In this document: piece after piece, positions 34,694 to 46,808 of the stretch | Layout: the number at the start of each line of letters is the position of its first letter | Position numbering within the stretch: the stretch's first letter is position 1 | Notes under the pieces: model-generated | The model's database searches: none | Seen by the model: the letters and a program-made list of their open reading frames with translations, nothing else | What the model was told of the DNA's origin: nothing | Made by a program: the position numbers and the translations under genes | NCBI GenBank assembly: GCA_030762175.1 | Contig: CM060841.1 | Location: 13,056,501 to 13,120,500 of the forward strand | Source of the DNA: Metallyticus violacea | Taxonomy: Eukaryota; Arthropoda; Insecta; Mantodea; Metallyticidae | Reading direction: 5' to 3' | Length of the DNA stretch: 64,000 nucleotides

Positions 34694-35530
34694 ACCCATG
34701 TTTCCCAAACTGTGGTTCGCGGAACACCTGAGGGGATTTCCGAAATTTTGCAAGAGGTGCCAAAATTTTTCCCTAATGTCGGGTTGGGTTTTTAAGTTTA
34801 GTTTTTCATTGTAATGATATATTTAGATCTGGAATAACTGAAAACACGACACCTTGGGTTAGACATGTTTTCAGTTCTTTAAAATGCTACATGTGTCTCG
34901 ATATTTAGTGACGGTGAATGTTTCCTTAGTCCAAGAAGAAGAATTTGATTATGAACACGGAGATGCGTGCCAGGCACAGAGGTTAGTCTTAGACCTCTTT
35001 CAACTTGTGTAGTTCCTGGCTTTAAAGCTCTGTGCCATCCAAGACAAGCTTTTAACACACTTCTTCATTTGAAATTCAGTGAGAAGAATGCACTGTTTTA
35101 TTTTAATGTTGAAACTTACCCTGTAACTGTGTAACTTAAGCCAGTTTGCAATTTTGTCACTACATAAAATATTTCAATAATATAAAAAAGTAATTTTTAG
35201 TGTTGATTTGGATTAAAATGTGTGAAATATAAAACTGTGACTTTAAAGATAGGAAAATATCTTACCGCACTATTAACTTACCTATTAAATTTTGGGTTTA
35301 TTGTTTTAAATATAAAGTAAATATATAGTTATTTGAACTTATGCACTTTCAATATTTTAAATACTGAAGTTACTGCATCATTTATATAGGAGAATCCTAA
35401 AGTAGGCCTATTTACCTTAACTACAGCAACTTCAGGTTAATTTAAGGATATTTAACGTTTATATATTAATAAGGGATTCGCTTGGCTCAGGTCTTTATCG
35501 CAAGTCGAAAATGTTTAGGAACTACTGGTT
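34694..35530 (+). mobile_element. hAT-type DNA transposon remnant
   Basis: It begins with cccatgtttcccaaactgtg and ends with the inverted aatgtttaggaactactgg, close to the CAGTGGTTCCCAAACT ends typical of hAT elements. Interior stretches (for example 34980-35100 and 35150-35420) recur in the opposite order and orientation at 54.9-56.4 kb. No open transposase frame remains. Confidence 0.65.
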
Positions 35531-36255
35531 TTCATAATTAGAACGAACACCACAGAGGGTTCCTAGAGCCCTTTTTCTTAAAGATGAATACCTTTTTACT
35601 TTGAGCGAAATTACTTCAAATAACTATCCCAAATCTCAAAATGAAATTAATTATGCATTTTGGTTCAGAAAATTATCAAGGCCAAGCAGGCAGAGACAGA
35701 CTTAAGAGTTGTAGTCTCTATATTTTTGTTCCAGTTTAATTCCTCACCAATTTCTGTTCCCAAGAACATGGTGTAGATTTTTTTAAGTAATGAATGTTGG
35801 CAGCTAGAAAACATTTGAATTTTAGAAATCTTTATATGTTGTGTAAGCCGGAATATTTTATTATGCCAACACAGTTTTGCAGATTTCCCTCTATTTATGC
35901 ACTATATATTTCGTTCCATTTTATATTTAAACAGACTCTAGAATGCACAAAAATGGCAGAAATGTCAAAGTAAACAGGACATAAAGGCGCTAAATTTAAC
36001 ACAAAATTTAGTATAAATACAATTTTGTTCGCAAATACCAGATCTTCTCTGAATATGACCTAAAAGATTTTGTTTAAAATGACCACCTTTTAAAATAATA
36101 TTAAACGCAAATATCTAACAGCATCTCAGAATGTAATAAAACTACACAAAATATTAACAAATGATACAAAAAGATATAACACAAGTTCCTAGTAGGAATA
36201 ATTTATTTTTAATAAGTATAAATGAAATTCAGAGAAACGTTGCTATATTAGAAGA
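35531..36255. other. AT-rich DNA, no gene seen
   Basis: No recognised content before the third M1 copy. Confidence 0.4.
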
Positions 36256-37402
36256 TATGAGGGTATGTTCATATGTTTCTGGCCTCCCCGATAAGAATTA
36301 TCACCTCCACAAAACAAAACTATGTGTAGAAGATTGTGACATCTTCAAAATGAGTTTCCATCTGTTAAGTTCTTCACAAAAGAAGGAATTCCTCCAAACG
36401 AAATTAAACTGCGATTGGATGGTGTATATATTCTACGGTGAAAGAATGGGCCAAACTTTTTTGAATGGGTCGAGAAAGCATTAAAGACGAAGAGCGTGCC
36501 CTTGGAGGTGCTCACTCCTGAAAACATCATTCGCTCTTGTGGAAGGAGAAATTATGGAAGACCGGCGGCTCAAAGTTACAGAAATATCAGCAAGGCTGGG
36601 CCTTCCTAAAACAACAGTCCTTCGAATTATTCACTAACATTTAAACATGAACAAGGTTAGTGCAAGATGGGTGCCTAGACTTCTTTTCTCAGTACAAAAG
36701 CAGCAACGAGTCATCTGTTGTCAGGCATTTTTGAAGCTTGCCGTGGCAATGAGAGAGAAGTTCTGCAAACCATTGTTACAGGAGATGAAACTATGGTCTT
36801 CTATTATGATCCGTTATCCAAAAAAGAACCAACGGAGTGGCGTAAACCTGGCGAAGAACCGCTTCTAATGGTCAAGGTCAGTCAGTTAACCAAGAAGATC
36901 ATGGCTACAATCTTTTGGCACTGTGAAGGAATACCCTTCATTGATTTCAAGGCAGTAAATGTGGAATACTATGCTGGCCTACTGCACACACTACCTGCTT
37001 CTGTCAAAGAGTAAAGGCGAGGAAAACTGAGTGGTGGGGTGCGTCTTCTTCACGACAACGTGCCTGCCTGTGCACACAGCTCTTGTTACAAAGGAAACTG
37101 TGAAGAAATGTGGCTTCAAGGAGATCGACTATCTACCCTGCAACCCAGATATAGCTCTCAGTAACTATTTCCTCTTCTGGAAACTCAAGAAGGACCTTCG
37201 AGGAAGGAAATTTAAGTGTGACAAAGAAGTGATGGATGCTGTTAATGCCCATTTTGTAGACTATTTGGGGGGGGGGATTAAAATGTTAATTCGAAAAGTG
37301 TATTGCAATAAAGAGTAACTATATTGAAAAGTGAAACATAATTTTTGTCTTTATCATACCCAGAAAATGGTTAGGCTGGAAACTTGTGAGCCGGCCCTCG
37401 TA
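36256..37402 (+). mobile_element. M1 mariner, copy 3
   Basis: Left end tatgagggtatgttcatatg and right end gaaacttgtgagccggccct with cgta are diverged but recognisable. The N-terminal third is broken by a frameshift near 36395 and a deletion in the linker. Better preserved are MNKVSARWVPRLLFSVQKQQ (36647 on), TGDETMVFYYDPLSKKEP (first Asp kept, 36780s) and SQLTKKIMATIFWHCEGI. The second motif lies near 37050, where extra bases turn HDNAPVH into an HDNVPACVH-like reading across a frameshift. The third block reads DIALSNYFLFWKLKKDLRGR, with Asp changed to Asn. A poly-G run near 37267 disrupts the C terminus. Inactive. Confidence 0.92.
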
Positions 37403-38284
37403 CCTGCAAGAAAACAAGAAATATAAAACACGTCTAAGGGTATCGGATAAAAGTAGATTTTTAAGCAACACAAATGCAATGCTTTTTCCGATATACGTAC
37501 TTTAAAGTACTATTAGGAGACAGAGTGGCTATACCAAGAAGGAAAACATGAAGGTAGAAATAAAAAATTCAATCAGCAAAAAGAACATGTACAGTTAATG
37601 TCAAGAGAGAGGTTTTCTTGAATTTCTTGAAGGGAAGCTAACTCTTGTGTGGCCTAAAATGGAATGGAAAGATCAAAGGTTTAACTTCGAAAGGGATCTG
37701 TGACCCAAGTCCTGCAGTTACACGACGAAGACGGCGATGATGAAACGGATATCTATATTCTGAATCCATTGCCCCTTAGTCAGATCGATGTTAGAGGTCA
37801 GGCCAATAGTTTAAGCATTTATACGATTTTATCTCTTATGATTACACTTTTGAAATATTAGTGTAAATTTTATAATACTTATACCGTGAGAGGAAACTCA
37901 ACCCCATAATTTTATGGGGTAATTCTAGACTATAACAAAAATTGCGCCATGTTTCATATGTGGTAAAATATTAATGTGTGAAAAAAATCATAAATTCCGA
38001 TTTTAATAATGAATAGTCAAAAACAAGTAATATTTTACCTTTATTTTATTTATTTATTTATTAATTTTTTTACATAACTTGAAGCGTTGTCAATTCACCT
38101 GAAACATTTAATGTAAAACATTTGGGTTCTCAAATTTGGCATCATTGAGCTAAATATTAATTCCATAGCTCTGACAATAACTTTAAAAAAAGTGATTAGC
38201 GCTAATTAAGAACTTGTTTTCGATGTAAGGCTATACAAACAAAAACATACGTAGAATCTGCAATTGGTGCATCTACAAATTGAA
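37403..38284. other. No recognisable gene
   Basis: It includes a small hairpin (accccataattttatggggt, near 37902-37921) and a TTTA-rich run near 38041. No coding match. Confidence 0.4.
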
Positions 38285-38465
38285 CCTGCAACAGGTTCGC
38301 GGCGTGCTGCCGGCCGGCGAGGCTGGCTGCTGTTCGGCGGTATGCTACTTGCGCAAGATTTCAACTCACACTGAAGCCTCTCGCAGCGGAGGGGAAACAT
38401 ACTCCCCGCCACCGCCGACATAGCGCTGCCGCGGTTGCGTCAAGCTTTGCTCACTCTATATTTAT
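38285..38465 (+). repeat. GC-rich dispersed block, copy A
   Basis: Shared in order and orientation with 61360-61560. Common strings include ggttcgcggcgtg/ggtttcgcggcgtg, cgaggctggctg, tttcaactcacactgaagcc, ggaggggaaa and ccgccgacatagc. The last of these leads to a gcggttgcg/acggttgcg tail and a tatat tract. GC is far above the surroundings. No coding content was recognised. It may be an LTR or 5' UTR fragment of an unknown element. Confidence 0.75.
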
Positions 38466-38567
38466 AACTAACCAAGCAGAACATTAAGCAATATTGCAAC
38501 GTGTTTCGAGATAAAATATTTATTTTCTCGAAAACTCTTAAGATATAGAGGCAGAGTATTTATGCGA

Positions 38568-39540
38568 GGACTGTTCAATAAAAATGACCATAATATATTT
38601 GACAACATATACTCAGCCTCAAAATGTTGATGATCTTGCTCAAAGTGGTCCCGTATGGATGCAACACACCTGCCCCAGCGTTTCTGCCAGTCTTCAAAAA
38701 CATGCTGGATACCATTTTTGACAGGTCCTTCAGAAACCTCTTCGCAGTCTACATCACTGCTTCTGATGATGGAAAATGCCTCCCAAGAAGATGTATCTTC
38801 AATTTCCAGAAAAGGAAAAGGTCACATGGAACTAAATACTTGACTATAAGAAGGGCAATGGGTAACTTCGTATTGATTTTTGTGAGATATTCAGGAAAAA
38901 AATTTGCGATGCGAAATTTCCAGCTTTTTGTATGTGGTATTGACTCGCAGAGTTTTCAGGAAATCTTTGTAGCATTGCCTAGTTACAGTGCGTGTGTAGA
39001 TACGACATAATAATAAACCATTTAATGAATATCGAGTAATGAGATGACTATAACTTTCCCAGCAGAAGCAACCACTTTAGTTCTTTTGCTGTTGGTGATG
39101 AAAATTCCCACACTACTTGCTCTCAGGACGTAGCCAAATTTCATCATCAACGATTACTTTTGAAAGAAACTCAGCATCTTCCTGTAGCATCTTCAACTGC
39201 GTGCAAACGTCCTTTTGTACAGGAATGAACAGTCTTAGAATCCATGTGCACAAGTGCAGCTTTTCAATTTCTGAAATTGTTATTAATGTTATTCGACTCT
39301 AACAATGTAAGTAACGGGTGTTAATGTTTTCTTCCGTTTGAGCACAAACTGGAGCGTCGGGTCCCACCTTCCTTTGAAATTGATTGCCTCCTCTCAGAGC
39401 ATTTAAATCATCTTCGAGTGGTGCTGTAGGAAAGAACAAATTCTTCATAGGCCTCCTGTAACTCGCATAGGTCTGAGCTGAAGATGAAAGCAGAGTTTCT
39501 GAGCAACATATTGTTCGTCGCCTATCACCTCCATTTTGTT
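38568..39540 (-). mobile_element. mariner pseudogene, third type
   Basis: Reading leftwards from the start at 39534 (MEVIGDEQYVAQKLCF), the pieces follow mariner order with many frame changes. They are a GRPSTSR-like linker remnant, CTQLKMLQEDAEFLSKVIVD with DEIW at the first catalytic position, and KELK with VVASAGK. CDLFLFWKLKIHLLGRHFPS follows, containing the third Asp, then VFEDWQKRWGRCVAS and DHFEQDHQHF as the C terminus. The stretch with the second Asp appears deleted (around 39000). The C-terminal WQKRWGRC signature differs from M1, so this is a separate mariner lineage. A tgcgaggactgttcaataaa end lies at the left; the right terminal repeat was not found. Confidence 0.8.
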
Positions 39541-39735
39541 ATAGGCGGAACTGAATACATTTTAACTTGCACACCTCTCAAAGGTGAGAGCCGGAAGTGA
39601 CAACAATGAAATCATGTACATTATTAATTAAGCTAATAACATTTTATAAAGTTAAATTTTAGTACCAGAATTATGCCTGTAAAAAAAATATGACCATTTT
39701 TTATTGAACAACCATCGTACCATACCATTAATAAA

Positions 39736-40031
39736 TCGGTTCTGGTGGTGTAGTGATTACCATGCTTGCCTTCTAAACCAAAGATCGAGGGTTCAAACCC
39801 GGCCAGGATCGATGGATTGTTTCGGGCGTAAAAATCTAAAGTATGGTTTCCTTCGGAAGGGAAGTAAAGCCTTGGATCCCATGTCATACATTTACGGCAC
39901 GATAATGAACCTCAAGCCTGAAAGAAGAGATCTCTGAGCAAAATTTGTAGGCCGTTTCACGCCCTGGTTCCAATGGGACGCTGTTCACCTGAGATGTTAA
40001 ACAGCGTTCGTAAATAACCAAATAAAAAAAA
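39736..40031 (+). mobile_element. SINE1 copy, plus orientation
   Basis: It starts at tcggttctggtggtgtagtg, which holds the A box. The B box lies in gggttcaaacccgg near 39789-39800. The body continues to cctgagatgttaaacagcgt and an A-rich tail near 40020-40031. It is almost complete. No clear target-site duplication was seen. Confidence 0.92.
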
Positions 40032-40457
40032 ATCCTTACTAAGCTCTATTACGAGCGTTATTTATGGCATTTAGTTCCTTTCTAGTCGTCTGTATATAGG
40101 TGAAAAAAGAACAGCATTATATTCTATTGCAGTTATTACGTTCAGAGGTGTTCATTATATTGCCGATTTGAAGTCTCTGTAAGGAATTTGCTTAAGAAAC
40201 AAAAAATACATATTTATGTATATGAATCATAATATGCTTGTGTTATCGTAGCATCATTCAGCCTGCCTATTTGTGTATACTTTAAATAAAAAGTTTAGAA
40301 AATATACCTTATACTGCAAAGTGATGCGTGGGCGTATCGCTTCGTTATTTTAAAAATATCAGAGGTTTTAATTTAAATATAGACAGCTGCGATAGGGCGT
40401 ATCCTAAGAGCATTGAGGACAATTCAGATATACGTTCAGCTTGTTCTAGCAGATAAC
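40032..40457. other. No recognisable gene
   Basis: AT-rich spacer between two SINE1 copies of opposite orientation. Confidence 0.4.
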
Positions 40458-40757
40458 TTTTTTTTGGGGGGGGGGTTTATTTACGGACGGTCTTTAACAT
40501 CTCAGGTCATCAGCGTCCCATTCTATTCAGGGCTTGAAACGGCCGACAAATTTTGCTCAGAGGTATCATTTTTCAGGCTTGAAGGTCTTTAACGTGCCAT
40601 AAATGTACGACACGGGACCCACGGCTTTACTTCCCTTCCAAAGGAAGCTATACTTAGGATTTTTACGCCCGAAAAAATCCATCGGTCCTGGCCGGGATCG
40701 AACCCGCGATCTCGGGTTTAGGAGGCAAGTATGATAACCACTACACCAGGACCGACA
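40458..40757 (-). mobile_element. SINE1 copy with 8-bp duplication and G-run tail
   Basis: It is flanked by cagataac at 40450-40457 and 40758-40765. On the plus strand the 3' tail appears as T8 followed by G10, before ttatttacggacgg. The body and B box (ggatcgaaccc on the plus strand) are well kept. The head is shortened by a 6-bp deletion before the final ccaggaccgac. Confidence 0.92.
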
Positions 40758-40765
40758 CAGATAAC

Positions 40766-41127
40766 CAAAATATAATTTTTTATTCCGTGCAAAGAAGGAA
40801 TGTGTAGTTAAATGTTTGAATATGATTTATTTTAATATACATTTTTAAAGGTAACAGGACCTATATATTGATTGTTAGAATGCCATCCATGATAATTGGA
40901 ATAAATTAAAAATTCAATGCGTATCGTATTTACATGATTGTAAAAGAATTAATTTTAGAAGTAAAGTTATACACCTCGACATGCTTTTCTAAGTCCTCGG
41001 AAAGCGATATAACATAGTATCGGCAAAATTAATGAACGACAGTGTACCAATATTTTTCATTATTTGGGTTTAGATATCCAAATGAACAAGTTAAAAACGT
41101 CGTGAGGTGCTTTAGTAATAAATAAAA

Positions 41128-41162
<35 letters not shown>

Positions 41163-41763
41163 TATTTGTATTTCACTTATGGGAAATATATTTATTTTAT
41201 ATAAAACAAACTTATATACATAATAATAAATCTCAATTGGTTTAAAATGCCAATTTCATGTTAAATGAGCAGATGAATGAAGGTGCAAGTCAGATAATGA
41301 AAAATAAAGCAATTTTATGTAAAACGAAAATGCCTTGCTATAAAAATGTGTAACTTTACAGGACCCTTCAAGGAAAAAATATCACTTTTGTTATATAAGT
41401 TTGTTGTATATAAAATAAACATTTTTCCCATAAATGTAATGCAAATACGAAATACATATTTGCTTTTATTGACACGGTAGAAAATACTATCGGCTCGTTC
41501 ATTTGATTTATTACTAAAGCAGCTCACGTAGTTTTAACTTGTTCATTTGTACATCTAAATTCAAATAATAAACGGGCGTTAAACACTTTAAAGAGGATTG
41601 ATATCTCTGAGGACCTATAAAACAAATGCCTAGTGTTTGACAGACAATACTTATTGCCAAGGTGGATACTAGTACTGCCCGGATTTGCTCAGGCGGGAAC
41701 ACTTGGCTCTTGTTTTCGGGAGGTTTCACCTTAAAATACTGCGGCCAATAAACCTGAGTTTTT
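40766..41763. other. AT-rich DNA with (AT)n at 41130-41160
   Basis: No coding match. The AT dinucleotide run is uninterrupted for about 30 bp. Confidence 0.5.
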
Positions 41764-42035
41764 TTTCAGTGGTATTTAACGCCCGTTTTTACTACTGAGC
41801 CACCACAGGCGGTGGACACTGATGATACATGAGATGAAATTATATATTGGATTTTTTTTTGTAAGGAAGTAAACCTTCCAGGCCTAAGTTTAGGTGCCTC
41901 CCCGGCATTTGCCACTCATGAGGACTGAGGAAAACCTGGAAAAACCTCAGTCGGGGGGACGGTCCTGGCGGGATTCGAACCCTAGACTTCCCGCTCATGA
42001 GTCCGCTCCTTAACGACCTCGGCTACACGTGGCGG
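41764..42035 (-). mobile_element. SINE2 copy
   Basis: The plus strand runs from gtggtatttaacgcccgttt through tttttactactgagccacca to the core cctccccggcatttgcc. The B box (reverse complement of ggattcgaacc) is at 41971-41981. The head ends in acgtggcggtcc. cctgag flanks both sides with partial extension (about 41753 and 42036), a likely short target-site duplication. Confidence 0.88.
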
Positions 42036-42037
42036 TC

Positions 42038-42364
42038 CTGAGCTTTTCTCACAATACAACTTCAAGAGAGGGCAAATGTTGGATTAGTATTTCTCTGCCA
42101 CTTCATTTCATTATTCATCTTCATCTGTACGTTCGTGTCTGTCTTTCTGTTGTTACGGGCGGCTTCCACATCACAAACCACTGACCACTCATCCAGTGAG
42201 TTCTTCAGTATGTGGGTGCACTCTTATGTGTTTCCGAGGTAATTAGCTTAGCTCAATGCTTCGGACATTGGCTTGTAAGTTTTCTGAAGGTATAAATACT
42301 AATTCTAGCGGGAGGAAAAACAGTAGCAAAAATGACACTTTGTAAGGAATGATCCTTGCAATGG
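42038..42364. other. No recognisable gene
   Basis: Spacer between a SINE2 copy and the long microsatellite. Confidence 0.4.
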
Positions 42365-42652
<288 letters not shown>

Positions 42653-42659
42653 CTTTCTT

Positions 42660-44122
42660 TTTTTGGCCTCAGGTATTATTATGTTCAACCTTGAAAACAG
42701 ATTTCTGTGCTGATTTCTTTGTTTCTGTTTCTCTTAGAAATACCAGGAATTACATGGTGTACTGAAATTAATGAGATATCTTCGTAAAATAGGTTACAAC
42801 TCTAGAAAAAAAATCACTACAAAATAAAGATCAGCGGACAAACGTACTGGTAGCACATAATGCGATGGATTCGCAATTGCTTTGAGCAGCAATACAATGT
42901 AAGGGTTGGTGACAATTGGGAGACAAACTAAAGTTCCACTTTCAAGGCTGTGTTAAAGTGTATATATATATAAACTTATATCACAACAATGTAATTACCG
43001 CCACTGACCAACACGAGCAGGATGGGGCGGGAGGAGCATGACCTTGTGGCAGTGCCCACTCTCACATATATGCAAGTGACCTTGAATGTGGTCATCCGTC
43101 CGGTCAGCGTGACCCCTCCGCAAGTCAATTATACGCCTCGTCTTTTGTGTACGACACATACACAGAGACTCTAGGTTTAACAAGCTCCAATTAATACTAA
43201 TTTTAAAGTCTAAAACAACTTGAACGTGAAGGTCACTAATGACGAAAATATCCAAGAAAAAATAGAGTCGGGAAGGTTATTTCGTTCTTTTAGTCACTTG
43301 TTACCGTGGTACTTTGCCAAAGCAGGAGGAGGGGGGTATGTGACGAGCACAGGTGCAAGCTTCTGACGTGGGACAAGGCACGGAAAATCAAAGAGTTGTC
43401 AAGAGCAGACCGTGTCGCCTGTATGGTCCTTGGCGTTTATAAGTTGACAGCGTAATAAGAAAACGAAGAGGGGTAGATGTCTGGAACGTGCTCCAAAAAT
43501 AAAAAGATGACGTTTTGACTAGAAACTAAGATACTAAACTGTAATTATACTTAATAGCGTTATCTTTCATTTCTTATGCTTGCAATCCGAAGCAAACTGT
43601 GAAGATACTATCTCAGTAATAGTAACTTTTAATTCCACACTTAGGTTTGCCAGAATGTCAGAGTTATAAATGTGGAAAATAATTAATTTGGACCTCAACA
43701 ACAACTCGGAGTAGCCAAGGACTGCCAAGGCATTTGGCCTCACAAAGAGTCGCGTGATTAGTGCAGCAGGACCTCAGACAACTTTATCCTCTGTTTTCGA
43801 GACTCAAATGAAGTATCTTCCCAGTATTGACAACTCATTACTGTTTAACAATTATAATGCGTTTATAGTCTTATGGGCGGTTTAACGCGTTGAGCAGACA
43901 ACGCAACTAAGTACTTGCTGCAATGAACTGATTTTTCCGCGGCGACTGTACAGCAATTGTCGTAGACAGTTAGTTACAGAATTCGCCACCAACAAAGTAC
44001 GCTGAATGGACAATACAGATGAAGTAAAGACAGCGTAGTCATGTTGGTATTCAATATTTTCCCAAGCGCTAGTTATTTGGCTCAAATTTGAAAATTGAAT
44101 AAAAAATAATCCTGTAAATATG
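42660..44122. other. No recognisable gene
   Basis: It contains a GC-richer patch at 43000-43160 (with cactctcacatatatgcaag) that I cannot place, and short frames only. Confidence 0.35.
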
Positions 44123-45369
44123 TACGAGTGTAGGTCCATAAGTTTCCGACCTCGCAGATAAGGATTATCACCCTCACAAAATTCTCGTACTTGTAAAGTA
44201 AATAATTGCAACTATAACTCCACTCGGGTGTGTTAAATTGTTCAAATATAGTTGCATAAAGAAGGCTATGTGTAGAAGATTGTGACATGTTCAAAATGGA
44301 GTTTCGAGCTGTTATTAAGTTCTTCACAAAAGAAGGACTTACTCAAATGAAATTAAACAGCGATTGGACGGTGTATATAGTGAAGCATTCCTCTCAAATT
44401 CTACTGTAAAAGAATGGGCCAAACATTTTCGAATGGTTCTAGAAAGCATTGAATACGAAGAGCGTGCAGGTCGGCCCTTGGAGGTGCTCACTCCTGAAAA
44501 CTTCGCTCCTGTGGAAAGAGAAATTATGGAAGACTGGCGGCTCAAAGTTACAGAAAAACACCAAGGTTGGGCCTTTGTAAAACAGCAGTCTTTCGAATTA
44601 TTCACTAACATTTAAACATGAATAAGGTTAGTGCAAGATGTATGTCTAGACTTCTTTCCTCAGTCCAAAAGCAGCAACGAGTCATCCAGTGTAAGGCATT
44701 TTTAGAACTCTGCCGTGGCAGAGAAGTTCTGCAAACCATTGTTACAGCAGATAAAACTATGGTTCTCTACTATGATGCTTTGTCCAAAAGAGAATCAATG
44801 GAGTGGCGTAAACCTGGCCAAGCACCGCCTCTAAAGACCAAGGTCACCTAATCAACCAAGAAGATCATGGCCACAATCTTTTGGCACTGTGAAGGAATAC
44901 TCTTCAATAACCACAGTAAATGGGGAGCACTATGCTGGCCTACTACACAGACTACGTGCTTCCATCAAAGAGAAAAGGCGAGGAAAGCTGAGTATTGTTG
45001 TGCGCCTTCTTCACGACAACACTTTGCCTGTCACACAGCTTTTGTTGCAAAGTAAGCTGTGAACAAAAGTAGCTTCAAGGAGATTGACATCCATCCTAGA
45101 ACCTCAGATCGAGCTCCCAGTGACTATTTCCTCTGCTCAAAACTCAAGAAGGACCTCAAGGAAGGAAATTTAAGTGTGACGAAGAAGTGATGGATGCTGT
45201 TTATGCCCCTTTTGCAGACAGGATTATGTGGGGGGATAGAATTGTTAATTCAAAGACGTGAGAAATGTAATGCAATAAAGGGTAACTATATTGAAAAGTG
45301 AAATATAGTTTTTGTCTCTATCATAACTAGAAAACGGTTAGGCCGGAAACTTATGGATCTATCCTCGTA
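44123..45369 (+). mobile_element. M1 mariner, copy 4
   Basis: Left end tacgagtgtaggtccataag and right end ggaaacttatggatctatcc with tcgta give about 1.25 kb with TA flanks. The start (MFKMEFRAVIKFFTKEGL, 44288 on) is soon frameshifted. Then come KEWAKHFRMVLESI, MNKVSARCMSRLLSSVQKQQ and TADKTMVLYYDALSKRES, where the first catalytic TGDET has become TADKT. IMATIFWHCEGI follows. The HDN block is shifted and the LAPSDYF region is rearranged to SDYFLCSKLKK across a frame change. Several small deletions remove parts of the catalytic core. Inactive. Confidence 0.93.
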
Positions 45370-45991
45370 CTAAACACAAAAATAAAATCGTTTACTAATT
45401 GATATGCTCAGGTGCCACTAGCGCACAAAATGTTTTTGTGTTTTAGAATTAATTGTTTCCCATAAAAGTATGGATTAATGTGTTTTTAATAAACTTCGTG
45501 AAAGAGAACACAAGAAAACAAAAAAGAAGAAAAGTAGATACGCAATTTCTAAGCAATACAAAAAAGAAACTTTTTTATTACATCCAACATTAAAACAAAT
45601 ACTAACAATGTCACACAGGTAAAAAATACTGTCACGTATTTATAGACTCTGAGAAACCGCTACAATTGTAGGCCATCACGAAGTTAAAATTGACCTTGGC
45701 CTTGACAGAAATGCGCAAGTCCTGGGGGGCGTGGGCATGGATTCCTTTGTTTGCATCAACATCGTCACTATTATTTTTGGAAACAGAGAGGGTGTAAAGC
45801 AACAGCGGTGATGACCACAGCAGTAAATTATTGCAGAGAGGCATTTTCACTTCCTATGTAAAGAAACCCCCGTTAAATGAAAAGGGTGTGTGAGCAAAAG
45901 TGTGGATAAATAAACGTATTTTGAGAGATCAAAGGCGAAAAAATGACCAATACGACATGGCAATGAAGAGGAGGAGATACTACCTATATAC

Positions 45992-46047
<56 letters not shown>

Positions 46048-46529
46048 GTGAAACCTAACTATAATTTATTTTTCCTAAAAGTTCCCCTTTTCTTTATCTC
46101 AAACGCTTTGTATAACAGTGCTTCATCACCTTTTTTTATCGGAACATCAGCTGTCTTTATCTTTACTCGCGTTCCTCAAATTTGCTTAGCCAAATATGGG
46201 TGAGTGTGTAAGTACTTTTGCTACAGTATTCTTGTGTATAAATATCACACATAGGTTTTATTGTGTTTAAAATTTAATTCTAACGAAGACGCTATGAATA
46301 AATTAAAAAAAAAAATTGTAGTACTTCACAGGAAAATATTTATTAGAAGAGCCCAAAAAATGTAAAATCTAAGATGTTGATTTTGAATTGTAAATTTAAC
46401 ACAAAACGATTTTTCTTAAATAAATGAACCTATGAAATTTTATTATTTTAAACTAACAGTAAATTAAAGTCATTCACTTTGAAAACTCACAGGCTTTCAG
46501 GCACAATTTTCTTTACTTTTTGGTAGCGT
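45370..46529. other. AT-rich DNA with (AT)n near 45996-46042
   Basis: No coding match. The AT dinucleotide tract is about 45 bp long. Confidence 0.5.
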
Positions 46530-46808
46530 TAAACGTTGCTTTCAGGTTTAAAACACTTTACTAAATATTTTAAATTAATATATTTAGTTTTATGAAATAA
46601 AAATATATTTAATATTGCACCAAAACATTGCTTTGGGGTTTAAAACGTTTTACTACTAATTTTAAATTAACATATTTATTTTTATGAAATAAAAATTTAT
46701 CTAATGTTGCACCAAAACATTGCTTTCGGATTTAATACTCTTTAGTACTAATTTTAAATTCCCATATTCATTTTTATGAAATACAAATACATCTAATATT
46801 GCACCAAG
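46530..46808. repeat. minisatellite, three units of about 92 bp
   Basis: The units begin at cgttgctttc (46534), cattgctttg (46626) and cattgctttc (46718). Each reads on through ttttaaatt, a tatttat/agttttatgaaataaa stretch and a closing atattgcaccaaa/atgttgcaccaaa. The unit boundaries repeat every 92 bp. It is AT-rich and has no open frame. Confidence 0.9.

Noticed and set aside
38624..39010. 128-codon plus-strand frame as a gene
   Set aside because: It is the shadow of the mariner transposase remnant on the minus strand.
46530..46808. CRISPR-like array
   Set aside because: The units are contiguous 92-bp repeats with no unique spacers, in a eukaryotic context.
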